This document shows, piece after piece, positions 24,600 to 37,251 of a stretch of 64,000 nucleotides of DNA. The notes beneath the pieces were generated by a model. That model was not told the DNA's origin, ran no database searches, and was given only the letters and a program-made list of their open reading frames with translations. Origin of the DNA: Pegea sp. RAD2-039 (lineage: Eukaryota; Chordata; Thaliacea; Salpida; Salpidae); assembly GCA_034620365.1 (NCBI GenBank), contig JAQGEQ010000089.1, positions 237,958-301,957 on the forward strand, given 5' to 3'. Positions within the stretch are counted from its first letter, which is position 1, and every line of letters begins with the position of its first letter. The position numbers were made by a program, and so were the translations under genes.

Positions 24600-27500
24600 G
24601 GTGAAGATGAACTGACCTGGAAACTTGAATGAGATGTGATGAGGAGCAGGGAAAGATGACTGAAGTGATGTGAGAGTTAGAGCCAAAATCCGGATCAATT
24701 TTGGACTAGAGGAAGGACTTTGCTTTCTACACAAAGCATCGAGATGGAAGTGCTGACAGCTTCAACTGATATTTGATTCTCTTCTCGCTGTCAAGTTAAC
24801 CATCAAATTAGCTCTCAAGTACCCTAAATGTGTAAACCAGGATAAAGTCTGGTCACTGGTCGATATGTCTTACGGATAAAGGTTTTGAATCTAACTGACC
24901 CTTAAAGTGGCCATCAGTGGTCTGATAATAGAGTTGAATTTGTGTGGTAGCGACCAATTGTGTGGTCCTGATGAAAATTTGATTTGTAAACAACTGATGC
25001 AGGAAGCAGCTTGGTTGATGACAGTAGATGCATTCGACTTGGCTTGCTTGTCGAGACTAGCATATTTGTCTTCAAATTCTTCAGCAGAAGTGATGAGAAA
25101 GTCACTTTAACCAAGATATCTGTTCAAAGTTGAAACTTCAAATCACAATTGATCATTTCAAGTAACTCCAATTACCTTTCTTAAATTTACTATTTACCAA
25201 ACCAAGGAATTGTGAATCGACTTTTAAACAATAACTGATGATTTTATCAAGAGTAAACGCGGATTTCAAATGTATTTACTGAAAAAGTATCAAATGTTAG
25301 ATGAAGTTCTGTACCAGGACAGTTGGGACCTCGTTGAAGCCGCGGTCGACCAGGGATTTGATGAATGATTGAATGTCAGTATGTATGTTTAAGATTCTAG
25401 CAGAAGTTTTACAATGACCAACTTTTTGGTTGAAAAGGTTTTAGATAGAACTGATAATTGAAAGAAAATGAAAACCTTTATTAGGAGTAAATGATGAATA
25501 CTCGATTGAATCCTTTTGATGAAAGGCTTCTTTCTATATTCCTTTTAATGTATTTACTCCGACAATTTGAAAAGTTGAAGCTTGTGATGTTAGGTAAGCA
25601 CAAATAAGTTTTTTGAATTCTGTAAGAGCTTTCTCAGATCTGCTGACGTCATAGTTTTGCGCGTAATAGTTCCAAGTCAACGCGCCAATAACACTACTAG
25701 AAAAGAAAAACAAAAATTTGATTGTTGTTGGAAAATCATAGAAGATTGAAAGTTAGAAGACCTTGTGAGATGAAAGCGTGTCTTCATGTTGTGATCTAGA
25801 GCTTGCTGATTGGTTGAATTCAGATTCCAACCACCAATGAAATGGTGAACATTTACTTTCAAGTATTTACCATCAGCAATATACAAATTTCAAATGTTGT
25901 GTTTGATGAACATGAAATTGTTGACTGACAGCAGATGACAGCTCTTGTAACAAGGAAGCTTCGTAAGCAACATTCACAGCTTGATTCACCAACATCAGGA
26001 AGGTCAGTGTGAGGCAGGGAGTTTGAGAGATTGAAGATTTTGAAGATGGTCTTAGAAAAGTGAGAAAACTCTGCAAGATGAAAACTTCCAAATTCATTCA
26101 AATCAACTTCAATTATCAACTAACTTTTACAATATCTTCATGTATATTTGAGGATTTCTTTAAAATACACGAAGAAAAAAGACTCAAAAAAGATCCAACG
26201 CATGTCTGATCACTCCAAGAATTATGTGATTTAAGTCGAAAGTTTCAAGGACGAATTAGTTGCCGGTCAAGTTGTACCTCAGACGTGGACGCTTAAAGTA
26301 CTGTTAGGAAAGTAAGGATGACAGCTTTCGTACTTCCATGTCCACATGGAAAAAGAAGGGCCACAACCTCCCGATAATGATCTCTAGCTCTGGATTACTC
26401 AGTCCTTCTATCAATATGTTGTCGCAATATCCGGGAAATTTTATCAAAATCACCTGATTCGATTATTAGAAAGTTTCGAGATGATTTTTGATAAAAGCAA
26501 CACCAATGAATCGTCACCTAAAATCGTTTGATCAACTCATGTAGAAAACATCATAAGGACTCACAAAATGTTTGCAATGATTAAGTAGGCTTGTTGAAGA
26601 GCTTTAGCAGTCACGCTCTTTACAACTCTATCACTATCAAATAATCCCTGCATCATATCATCAAAACACATCAGTAGAAGTTCAGAGATGATATTCTGAA
26701 ATCATCATCATTTAGAAAGCTCTTTCATTTGGTTTCAACTAACTCTTCCAACTGCGATGATATATTTCAGGGTAACAATCGAACTTTGAAAAAGTTGCCA
26801 TTCAATTTTTCTTCGTAATTATATCAAAAGTTAAACGAACTTGGAAATTACAAGATCAAGTGAGACGAAGAAGTTTTACAAGTTGATCTTACTGAAGGTT
26901 TGATTCGGTTCCATAAGAAAGACTACGATACTAAGAGCTTGCACACAAGAATCCCTGATGCACTAATATCCTTGACAGGAGCTACTACCTGTAGGTATCA
27001 ACAGAATTAAATCTTTAAAGATGAAGATTGGACCACTTGATCCGAAGTGTAATCAGCAAAACAATCTAATGAAATGACACTTATTAGACAAATCACTAAA
27101 TCTTCAAGATCTGATTGATGAGCAATGGGGTTCTGTAGAAAAGTTGGTTAAGATGGTTAAGATGTAGAAATAAAACTAGACTTGATCTCATGTTAGCTCT
27201 GAGGACATCTCTTAGGTAGATCCCTGCTTCCTCAACAAATCACGGATCGTCATAAAATTTCTATGTCTTGATTCCCTTGCCTAATTGAAGAGGAGTTTCA
27301 ATAGATGCTCATAAAACCACGTGAATGGCGACTAATTCCACTGATGAAGAGGATGTCTTATGTTGTTTAAAACTCCCACGTCACTTACTTCTTCTTTGAA
27401 GGAAGAGTGCTTAGGACTATCTTCATTTGGAATCTTATATTCCAACAAGGACCCTGCAACAAGGATGGCAGCTTTCGTACATCCGTATCCACATGTAAGA

Positions 27501-29330
27501 AGAAGGGCCACAACCTCCTGAAAGGCTTCTCATATTACCTTAGAAGATCATAAAGACTCACAAATTAGTTGCAATGATCAAGTAAAAAGAATGTGGTTGT
27601 TTGAAGAGCTTTAGTAGTCACGCTGTTTACATCTCCATTACCATCAAGTAATCCCTGCATTATTTCATCGTGACACATCCATAGATGTTCAGAGATGGTA
27701 TTCTGAAATCTTAAAAATCTAAAAGGCTTCTTCATTTGATCTCAACCAACTTTTCTGACTCCGGCATCACTTACTTCTTCATGGAAGGCAGGAATATCTT
27801 AGGTAGGAGTCGTATCTTTAACAAGGACCATTTGCTTCTATCTTCACCTTCTATCGTGTTGGATAAACTTTAACTTCCCTGAAACAATCAACTGAAGACA
27901 CTGGAGGTTGACATGGCAACCAACTTGATGCAACCATCTTGATGCATCCTTCTCGATTCTTCTGTTTCAAATTCGCTTTTGCTCGTCTTTTAGCGACATT
28001 CTTTTGTTGAGTGAAGACACTTCAAGCTGAAAACAAGTTTTCATGTGAGTGGAAACGCTAAAAGGTTTAGTAATCAAACGTGGTAGGTGGAATCTGTTTG
28101 ATAAACAGAAAGCTTCATACTTGGAGAGACTGATTGAAGACATTACCAAACTAAGAGAAATTCCACTTTGTAACTTAAGACTAGTTTCCGACACTATAAT
28201 ATTTCACAGGTTGCATGTAATCTTTAAAAAATTTATATTTATTCCATTAATTCTAAAATGTTATCTAAGATTCGAACCTGAATTGAAAGATATGTTTCTC
28301 ATCTACCTTTAGGGTCGACGAACAAATTCATATCCTCACCAGAAGAACTAACAAGATTTTCTCAACATGATAGTAACTTATCGACATCGAGCTTGTCGAA
28401 TTTCAACAACTTCTTTTTCTTGCTTATCTGTACAAGTGGAAACTAATTTGAGTATCAAATTGATTGAAATAACAAAAAACGTTGATATGCATCATTACAA
28501 AGTTCATATAAAATCAACTTAAAGCACAACTAGCTTGTGATCAATTACTTTATAAAAACCATTTTTTTAGTGATTAAATAACTTCTGTAAATGATGTTGA
28601 ATCACCTGAACAAGTTGAAGTAAGATATACTTGCCAGTTTGGTACATTTTTTATAAGTGCTTCAACTGCTGTCACTGCAGAGATTCTTGTTTCCCATTCA
28701 TTGTGTCTTATGTAAGGAATGAGCTGCAAGTAAAGAAAGTGTAAAGATTGAGAAGTTTAGTATTTGTAGATTAAAAAAATGTCTGAATGATTTTGTCTGA
28801 ATTTTGAAAAAGTCTGAATAATGAATGATGAATTAAAGTTTGAAAAATTAATTTTCTAAAAACGTTAAAAAACTGAACAAATGGGTTTACGAATGATAAT
28901 ATAATCATTAGAAGTCAACAGAATAAAATATGAAAAACTTGTTATTATTTTTCAATAAGATGTTAATGAGTTGTTTTCAATTACTTACTAAATATTTACT
29001 TTAAATTTAAAAAAGATAAAACTATATTTTTAAAAATGAAGAAGATCAAATCTCTAAAATTACAAATAAGTCTTCAATTTTATGATAAAGATAACCAATT
29101 GGATTTGATTATATAAAATATACTTTTGCTGGTTCGTATTATAATAAAAAAAACAAATTAATAAATGATCAATGAGTAGTAAAAGCATATACCAGATTTC
29201 TACTATTGTCCAAAAAATATTAATTTACGTTGGATGCTTCTCTTGAAAATTTCCAAGTTGTTTAGCAACCGTCTTCCTTGTTATAGCAGAGGCTCAATTC
29301 TTTAACATTACAGAGACTTGGTCCAGTCAA
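24600..29330 (-). pseudogene. BTAF1: BTAF1/Mot1-like N-terminal HEAT region, copy 3
   Basis: Exon 1 (29,229 to about 29,330, in the head of unit 4) has TGA at 29,294-29,296. Exon 2 (28,631-28,723) is the best preserved of the three: HNEWETRISAVTAVEAL followed by KNVPNW, against human NWDTRVAAGQAVEAI. Exon 3 has TGA at 28,362-28,364, shared with copy 2. The basic exon near 27,880-28,030 reads QQKNVAKRRAKANLKQKN. The exon near 26,910-27,000 has TAG at 26,963-26,965 where copy 1 has Leu. The exon at about 24,705-24,800, deleted in copy 2, is present but out of frame. No ATPase exons. Pseudogene, mosaic with the other two copies. Confidence 0.82.
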
Positions 29331-30779
29331 CTGAAAAATAAATTAAGAAAGTTGTAAAACTTTACTTATAGAACACTTGTAGAATATTAAAATCTTAAAT
29401 ATTATTCTTTTAAATTATAGACTTTGATAAACTCAACTTCACAGATTTCTAACAATCAACTCAAAAATTCTGTTAAACAATTTTCAAATAGAGAAATATT
29501 AATCATATTTTTAAAACTCATAGAGAATAGTCATATATTTAATAGGATATTTATCTATTTTATCTTTATACAGATAACAGTTGTTTTTTAGTACATATTA
29601 ATTGTTTGTAGATAATATCTTATACTTATTTAAAATTATACATTCAAATTACAACTAAAAGAAAATTCTTTGAAAACTTATTCCAAAAATCATTTTAAGT
29701 AGAAAATATCAAATCTTATTGTTGACAAATTTGCAAATTATAAAAATAAGAAAATTTGCTTCAAAAGGCATAGAATAAGAAAGCTCAAAAACTGATATTT
29801 AGAATAGAAACTTCAGTTTCAAAATATAAAAAATTCTATTATTTACTTATTCAAATTTGTTGTTCAGGTGATGCAAGATCAGGAAGACATTCGAAGTGAA
29901 GAAAGGTAAGTTGTTATTTGTAGTTTAAAAAGTTGTTAAAACGATAAATAAACACATTGAAAGTTTTGAAGTCGGAAAGTTTATTTTTAACTGATGAGTT
30001 ATAGTTAGCAAAGAGCGCCCTCAATTGGTGAGACTCCATCAAATTAGATGATTCATAAAGATTACTTGAAACTGAAGTAATTACTTCACAAACTTTAAAC
30101 TACTAATTTAAACAACTTTAAAAATATCTTATATTAACAATTGAATCAATTATTATTGAAATTTGAGTGAAATCTTAAAAAGTTAAAAATTAAAAAGTAT
30201 CAGCTAACAAAATCTAAAATAAGTTGCCAATAAAACTTCCTGTAACTAAAAGTAGTTATTAGAAAGATGATTTTAAAATTTGAACTAGAAACCTGAAGAA
30301 CGATCCTCTGTTTCTTCTCTGCTGGTAACTGTTTAGATAAAACTTGATTTTCGTGATTACAAGAGCTAAAGAAAAGGTTAATTATTAAATAACTTACAGA
30401 ATTTCAACATTCATTAATTAATTGTTGATTTTCACCTCAAGCAACCAACTAAGTTCGTAAATGACATTTGAGGTGTTGTGAAGATGGTTTGATGATAAGA
30501 TGGGGTTAAATCAACATCATTATCAAACAGTGAGTGCTTTTAAGAAGTCATATCTACTGGTCTTTGAGAAAAGGGTTTTGTTAATCAGATAGAAATAGAA
30601 ATGGAGTTTGAAAGTAGCAAACCAGTAAGAAGGTAGCAGGTAAATGACTTCACGTTTCCCTCTCTCTCATACACGTCATCATATTCACTTTCTACAAATC
30701 AATCTAAATTGATATCAAGAAGCATTTGAGTCAACTGTTCGTATAGGACTTTCATCTCTTCCCTTTAAATCATACACCA

Positions 30780-33010
30780 TTATAGTGAAAGTCCCACCCA
30801 CAGGTTTAGCCCCAGTCAAGATGGGTTTAGTGGTCGGGGTTGGTGGTTTAGGTTGATTGGCTGGTAAAGAATTCTTAGAAGGTAACTTAGGAAATTAATT
30901 TTTTTTGAAAATACAAGATTGAAAAAGAGGTTTGAAAAGAAGATTGAAGAGGAGCCGAATAGAGGAGGAACTGCCATGAGAGGGATCTGATGTTGTTTTT
31001 GTTGGTCTTCTTCACTTCATTCGCTTTACTCGGCAGTTTCCGTTAAGATGCAGGATCATGTGATGAAGTTTCACCATCAGCTGCCTGAAATTAATGATGT
31101 GATGACTTTGTGATCCATCTACGATATTTCAACAAACTTGCGTGACTTCGCTGTCTAATTTCGTCTTTTCTACTTCAACTTTCGCTGCTTCTAGTGGTTT
31201 AGTGGCTGATGTTGGTGGTTGTGTTTGACACTTCTTCGCCAGATTAGCCAATCAAGCTGTTTTTGCTTCTTCTTTAGATGAATTGTTGATGACTGGCACA
31301 GGTGAAGGTCGTTAGTCAGATTTCCGACTCTTCAAATTCATCATCCAAGATGGCTTCTCGGCTTGAGCTGATGTGTCCGTCGCTGTCACCATTGGCATCA
31401 CTTGAATCCCACTGCGTTTGTGATCACATGTTACAGGCGCAATAGAAGTAGGGACACTAACAAGACAGTAGGAACATCTTTAACTGCATCTCTAACTTCT
31501 TAAAAGTTTTCCTGCTCTTAAACTGGTGACGTCATTTCGTTGTCAGCAGCAGTTGACGGCTCCTTCGCTTGTCACGTGAGTAGTTTATGGTCACGAGAGG
31601 AGTAAGCTGTCAAGTGAGTAGTTAGTGGTCATTTGAGTATTTTCTGGACATGTAGTTTTTTCTTACTTTTTCACTTCGGATGCTGGCATCTGGTGTTTTA
31701 CGATTTGTTGGAAACAAATCTGTGTTGTAGGAACGGCAGGTCGTTTGAAATGAGTCAATTTGCTGTTTGCGATGGTCGGCCAGACGTCTGTCGTCAAAGT
31801 TTTAAGAGTTATTTGATGACTAAGAAAACAATTCTGACCATCAATTGATTCAGTCACTTCCTTTTCTGGCTGTGATTTGGTGTTTTAGGGATAAAGGTCT
31901 GCTAGTGAGGAAGCACTCACATCAAAAAGAGTTTTGAAGAATTGAAATCAGTTGCAAAAACAAACAGACCTTAGGTGCTTGCCTCTTTAAAGATAGACTA
32001 ATTTGTGGCTGATTTGAGGTGTTAGGTGTTGCTTGTTTTGTTTCCACTGCAGCTGAAAGACAGCAAATTTCAGTGTTTTAACAAGAAATTGGTGAGGAAT
32101 AAAAGTGTGGAGATATTTTCGTGTTTATAGAAACTTGTCTTCTACTGATGATTAGTAAAAGATTTTAAATAAAAAATGATTTTGTTTCTGCTCTAATCAA
32201 TTATTAATTATATTTGTAAACAAAACTCACCAGTAACTTTCATCAGAACCTTTGACGGTTTAAATTCGCTAGTCTTAGCTACAACATTAGGACTCAACTT
32301 CTGAAGAAACATCAATTTTGCTTATACTAGTTTGTTGGTTGTTTAGTAAGAAATTAGAAATTGAATAGATGTTAGTCAATAGGAAATTATTGGCTGATAA
32401 TAAAGCTTTTCGAAAATACAAATATTAGAAAATTCATTTTCTTCAAAATAGAAAAAGATAAAAACTGAAAAAGTTTAAAATAAAAATCAGGAAAACGCCT
32501 GGATGAAATAAGTATCTCTGTGTGATTGATCGTTGTTTTTGATCTTTGTATCTACGATTACAAAAGTTGGATTCACAAATCAAGATGCTACATCCTAAAT
32601 ACACTTCAGCGTGTGATAACCTAACTAATCAGATGAACAAATAAATTGATGACGTAGACAAGCAGATGACGTCAGTGGTTTAGACTTCACTTATATCTAT
32701 TTCATCTATCTCAAATTTATCTTTAAACTTTTCCTCAAATATGAGATTAACTCAAGTGTGTCTTCATCGCCAGGTTGAAGAGGATCAACAGAGTAGTTCA
32801 GGAAACTCCTTCGACAACACTGAAAATACAAATCCTTTCTAATTTATAAAATTATTTTTCAATTAGTGAAATGTAAACAAACCATCGCTGGAAAAGCAAC
32901 CAACCATCACAAAAAACAGTTTCTTCTATCAGGCATCGTTCCATCTCATTCACTAATGGTTATCACCAATATCAGGAAGGCCATATTGATGACGTTCACG
33001 ACTTGAATCT
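30780..33010 (-). pseudogene. Unrecognised multi-exon gene, copy in unit 4
   Basis: Counterpart of 1,425-3,420. Exon-like pieces: about 32,880-32,960 with MERCLIEETVFCDGW; about 32,745-32,822 with SFLNYFVDPLQPGDEDTLEL; about 32,230-32,300 with TSEFKPSKVLMKVT; about 31,973-32,050 with KQATPNTSNQPQISLSLKR; and the W-motif cassette at about 31,100-31,520 with stops (KSD-stop-RP, TA-stop-LAN). Unlike unit 1 it also keeps the Pro/Thr segment at about 30,790-31,050. Borders with GT and AG fit several pieces. Family unknown; probably inactive because of the cassette stops. Confidence 0.4.
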
Positions 33011-33636
33011 TTTTGAAAATATTTGTATAAAGTATAAAATGTATTTCAAGTTGTAAATAAAATTTGAGCTTTGGTTATATTTAAATTGTAATTGATTGTT
33101 TATTAGTCTGCAACAAATAATTTTTCATAAACGTTATAAAATACTGCAGTCTAAGTTGATGAATATCTTGAGATATACTGAGTAATGCTAATTAATGGAA
33201 TTCAACCATAATTAAAAGTTACATTTAAAATTTTTATTTTTGAGTTCAATAGGTCTTTTTATGTTTAGAAGAATAACCACAAAAAGTCTTAATGCAAAAT
33301 CTTGGAGCAAAAATTGTTTCAACAAATATTGAAGGCTTAAGTTAGCAGAATACAACTATCATTTAAATTTGTATTCTGCTTAAATTATTCAAATGGATGA
33401 ATGTCAGTCAACTAGATCTGCGAAGAATTATTGGAACAATTTAAATAATTGCTTCTGTTAACTTATTTAATAATTTGAAAAAATATAATTGTTGATATCT
33501 AAATTTGTTTATTATTTTTTTAGTTATATAATACCAGGGCTAACAAATAGAAATTTTGTTCGGTTAGTCACGTCACTAGAATAGAAAATAATTTTCAACC
33601 CAAAAGTATCTTAATAATTAGCTTAACTAACTTACA

Positions 33637-33930
33637 CTAGTGCAGCATCGAACAGAACAATAAAAAAGTTTCGGAATTTGTAATTACCCGTATCGACGCC
33701 GCTGAGTAAGAAAGCCTGTAATGAGGGGTAAAGGTTCATTAAATATCACTCACATCACTTAAAGAAAGCGGCTCAGTGTGCTTTTTGAGTATTGATTTAG
33801 TCATTAAAGTTTGTAATTTCTAAAACGATAAATCGTGGTTCGATTGCTCCTTCCTTGATATTCTTCTCTTTTCAGGTAGGACTTAATTACTGTTATTTCT
33901 TGACGTAGAAATTTATCCTATTTCTATTTA
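33637..33930 (+). ncRNA. Conserved non-coding block, unit 4 copy (possible small RNA gene)
   Basis: Matches the unit 1 copy almost completely. One change (AACGATAAATCG instead of AAGGATAAATCG) lengthens the local pairing. The GCCGCT/AGCGGC stem, GTAAGA and CTTTTTGAG are all kept. Confidence 0.4.
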
Positions 33931-34449
33931 AAGTAAGTTAAAGATGTATTTTCGTATTTGTTTTCATTAAGAAAACACTTTTTGATTTTCTGATTAAGAT
34001 AAATATTCAAAATATCTTCCAACTTGGATGTCTTATCTAATCAGTCTTTACTAAATGCTTTGAAAGACTCTTTATCACCTTAAAATGAAATGTTCTTATT
34101 GTATTTATAAATACGACCTCTTATTATCTTTATTGAATAAAAAGAAATATAATTAATAAATTTCTATCATTTTAAAATATGCATTCCATTTATTTAAGAG
34201 GTAATTTTCTTTACAATCGAAACTTTCAATTTGAAAGTACGTTTTTTAGATAAACGTAAAAGGTTTTCTGTGAAATCAGTTTTTCAAATCGTATTAGAAA
34301 GAGTATTACAAACTGTAATAAGTTCTCAGATAAAAAATGTCATTTAAATACTTCTTTCGCATTGAAGTTACATAATTATCAAGCTTGTTAAAATAAGACA
34401 TCAGATGAGACAGGTTACGGAGCTTTTATTAAATTATTCTCAAATAATT

Positions 34450-34506
34450 AATTTTTTATATTCAATTTTTTATATTCAATTTTTTATATTCAATTTTTTA
34501 TATTAA
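34450..34506. repeat. 14-base short tandem repeat at array edge
   Basis: About four copies of AATTTTTTATATTC head to tail. Similarity to unit 1 ends exactly where it begins. Confidence 0.9.
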
Positions 34507-37251
34507 TTTTTTTCTATCAAGTTCTGAACTGTTATTGAAATAATTCTATGCCTATTAGAATAGCAGTTTAATCTCACAATTATTTTTAAAAAATGCTTCA
34601 TCAATCAAACCGTTATCTCTGTGGTTGGTAGACGCTTGTTTGTCAGTTTTGTAAATCTTAATAATTATCCTTTAAGAAATGTTACCTAAAATTTTATTTA
34701 AAACATAAAGTATTATTTGAAATTACAGTAGTGGTACACATAAAGAATAAAGGCGAATCATGATAAAGCTAATTAAACTGTATAATAGACAAAATTTATC
34801 TGGTATTTATTTTTGAGATTACCTCACGCTGTATTTTTCATAATTTTCTGACAATAGAGTTTGTTTGGAAATCTATTAAATAAATTTAATCTCAATCAAT
34901 TTTGTTTTGAAAACGAAGCTACTTAAGTTAGTGAGGTAACTAAAAGCTTGGTAAATCTTACCAATAAAGACTTTTTATGTTTACAAATTCTGCTATTAGC
35001 ATCTGAGAGTTAAACCTCAAAGGTTGAAGTTAAAAAGGTTAACTATATTTTTAATAGATTTTAATAATGATTAAATTTATCAACTAAAATATAGAAACTA
35101 TTTCTTTTATGTTTCAGTTAAGAAATTTTTACTAAAAAAATTTCAAATTGTTTTCCGATTATCTAATTCAAATTTCATTCAATTAAAATTTAATAAATTA
35201 TACGTTTTGTCACTGGTTTCTTTCAAAATTCGGATTTTTGAAATTAATTTAAAGCACCTTTTACTGGTCACAATGCTGTATGATTATAAACTTGACTAAG
35301 ATTTAGCTAAACTTTATTCGTTTGACTTTGGTTGTACACGAAAAATAAAATAAAATCAAAGATAGTTGATAGGTGATAAAAAAATTATTACCAATTGTAA
35401 TGGTCTTAAATGATTTTATAATTTTTTTGTTTTATTATACTTAAGTAAAGAAATGTTCTAATAAAGAACGTTATTCCAAGTATTTTGTGTTTATACTTTG
35501 GATTTGTTTGTTTTGATTACTTAAAACATAAACATAGAGAAAGTTTTGTTTAACTTTATACTACTTTAGCATCACTGATTTACTTTGCATTACTTCACAA
35601 ATAAAGCAATTCTTGATTTCTAGATAATTTCCCCTTTTTCCAGTAAAATTGTATTTGTGGAGTAGATTTATCTACTGATGATTAAAGAACAATTTTGCAA
35701 GCTTAAAAATTGAAAAATATCTACTTTTCTACTCATCATTTTTTAGTCAAGTAAAGATTTTTAAAATCTATTTAAAAGATAAGAAAACCAACAGATTTTA
35801 ACTAAATCAACTTTTGGTCATTTCAATCATTTTTAGTAAAAATCTAACATTTACTTATATCTAATTTTTTAATTAGTAATTTTCTAATTACCTTTGTTTA
35901 ATTAACGATTTAAAGCTTATTTTAGTTAGGTTTTTAATTTGACTCAAGCAGTACAAGTAATTTCTGGCGTGAAAATCAAAATTCTATTTCCCTGTTCAAA
36001 GTTAATCCTTTTAATTGTGGCCTTATGATAAAGGTAGGCTGGTAATACTGATGAAAAGATGTGAAGTCAATTTTGATTTTCTATGTTTTTTTTTATCCTT
36101 TTTACAATTTTAAGTATAATATAGACTAAAACCAGCATATTATTAACTCATATAAACGTTCGTACATTTTGTTGTTGTATCTATTTGCTGTATGTATTTT
36201 TAAAAGTTCAAATTTCAAAATGTAGAGCATTTTTAAAATTCAAGTTCTTTGAATCTTTTTTTAACTATTTTATTCTTCTTTTTTTTTCATTAAAAAGAAA
36301 TTTTTTTTTTTTTAGTTTTCAAATTTTTTTGCTTAAAATTAAAAGAAGTTTTCTTGAAAATGGATGTTTCTCCAACAAGTAAATAATCGTCTTATTAATA
36401 ATATGTTTGGTTTAAATTTACATTAGATAAAATCTCTTATAAAAATATTTTCTCCCATTTAAAAGAGAAGATAAAGTAATTTAAATTATTTTTAATGTTA
36501 AACCCGTACTTTTGTAATTTTATTTCTAAGCTTAGATTAGATATTTCATAAAGTGTCAATTATTTCTTTAAGGTACCTATTAAGCTGAAAGTTGTTTTTA
36601 TTAGCAAAAAAAATAGCTATTTCTCTTTTATTTAAACAATTTAAGCTTGAATTCATATATTTAGATTTCCTAACTAGCTGTTAATAAGAGTTTTTTATTG
36701 TTTATTCTTAATTATTAATCAATCATTAATTCATATTTTTAATTATCTAACAGCTTGTTTCATTTAGTAGGTAACATATTTAAAACAGTTTTAAATATTT
36801 TAGTTGTCAATTTCTTGTTTACTGTAAAATAATAAGCTTAGCATTTATATAAATATTATTATGTATCTTATGATTGTATAAATAATTATAATAAATATTA
36901 TAAATTTAAATATTATGCTTATATTTATATAATTTTGGTAAATAAGAGGTTTATTTTAGTGTAATTAATTAGCAAAAAATATAATATAATTTATTTATGA
37001 AAATTAATAGTATTTATAATTAAGATACCAGATATATATAATTGTGTAATTATGTTTATAAATGTATCAGCCTAGAAGGTAAATAATACTAATATATGAG
37101 TTTCTTATAGTTTACATTAGAATTCGTTTGTTTACTGTCTTACAAATTGGCGAAATAGTTAGTAGAATATATAGAAGATAATTAATTGATTGATAAGTGA
37201 TGAAAATATTTAATTTTCGTCATAATTAATTAAGCAATTGGTAATTTACAG
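34507..37251. other. AT-rich intergenic region
   Basis: Dense A/T with homopolymer runs; no convincing exon. The missing first coding exon and promoter of the RBBP5-like gene should lie in its right part, but I could not pick it out. Confidence 0.5.

Larger units (their letters stand above)
19479..28912. repeat. Tandem array unit 3
   Basis: Third direct unit, about 9.4 kb. The head resembles unit 1 and the tail (about 28,600-28,912) resembles the tail of unit 1. The middle is nearly identical to unit 2, and a patch at about 26,600-27,060 is closer to unit 1. This makes it the clearest mosaic in the array. Gene order is as in unit 2. Confidence 0.9.
28913..34449. repeat. Tandem array unit 4 (partial, array edge)
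   Basis: Last unit. Up to about 30,780 it follows unit 2. At about 30,780-31,050 it matches the Pro/Thr-rich segment found in units 2 and 3 near 14,440-14,760. From about 31,056 it follows unit 1, to about 34,449. Similarity stops at a 14-base short tandem repeat, so this is the right edge of the array. No BTAF1-like exons other than exon 1 lie in it, because the rest would have been to its right. Confidence 0.88.

Noticed and set aside
31633-31857. Overlapping open stretches on both strands in unit 4
   Set aside because: Unit 1 counterpart (about 2,020-2,220) has deletions that break both; borders do not support an exon of this size.
1-34449. Array as a transposon or viral insertion cluster
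   Set aside because: No integrase, reverse transcriptase, transposase, terminal repeats or target duplications were seen; cellular gene exons in constant order point to segmental duplication.
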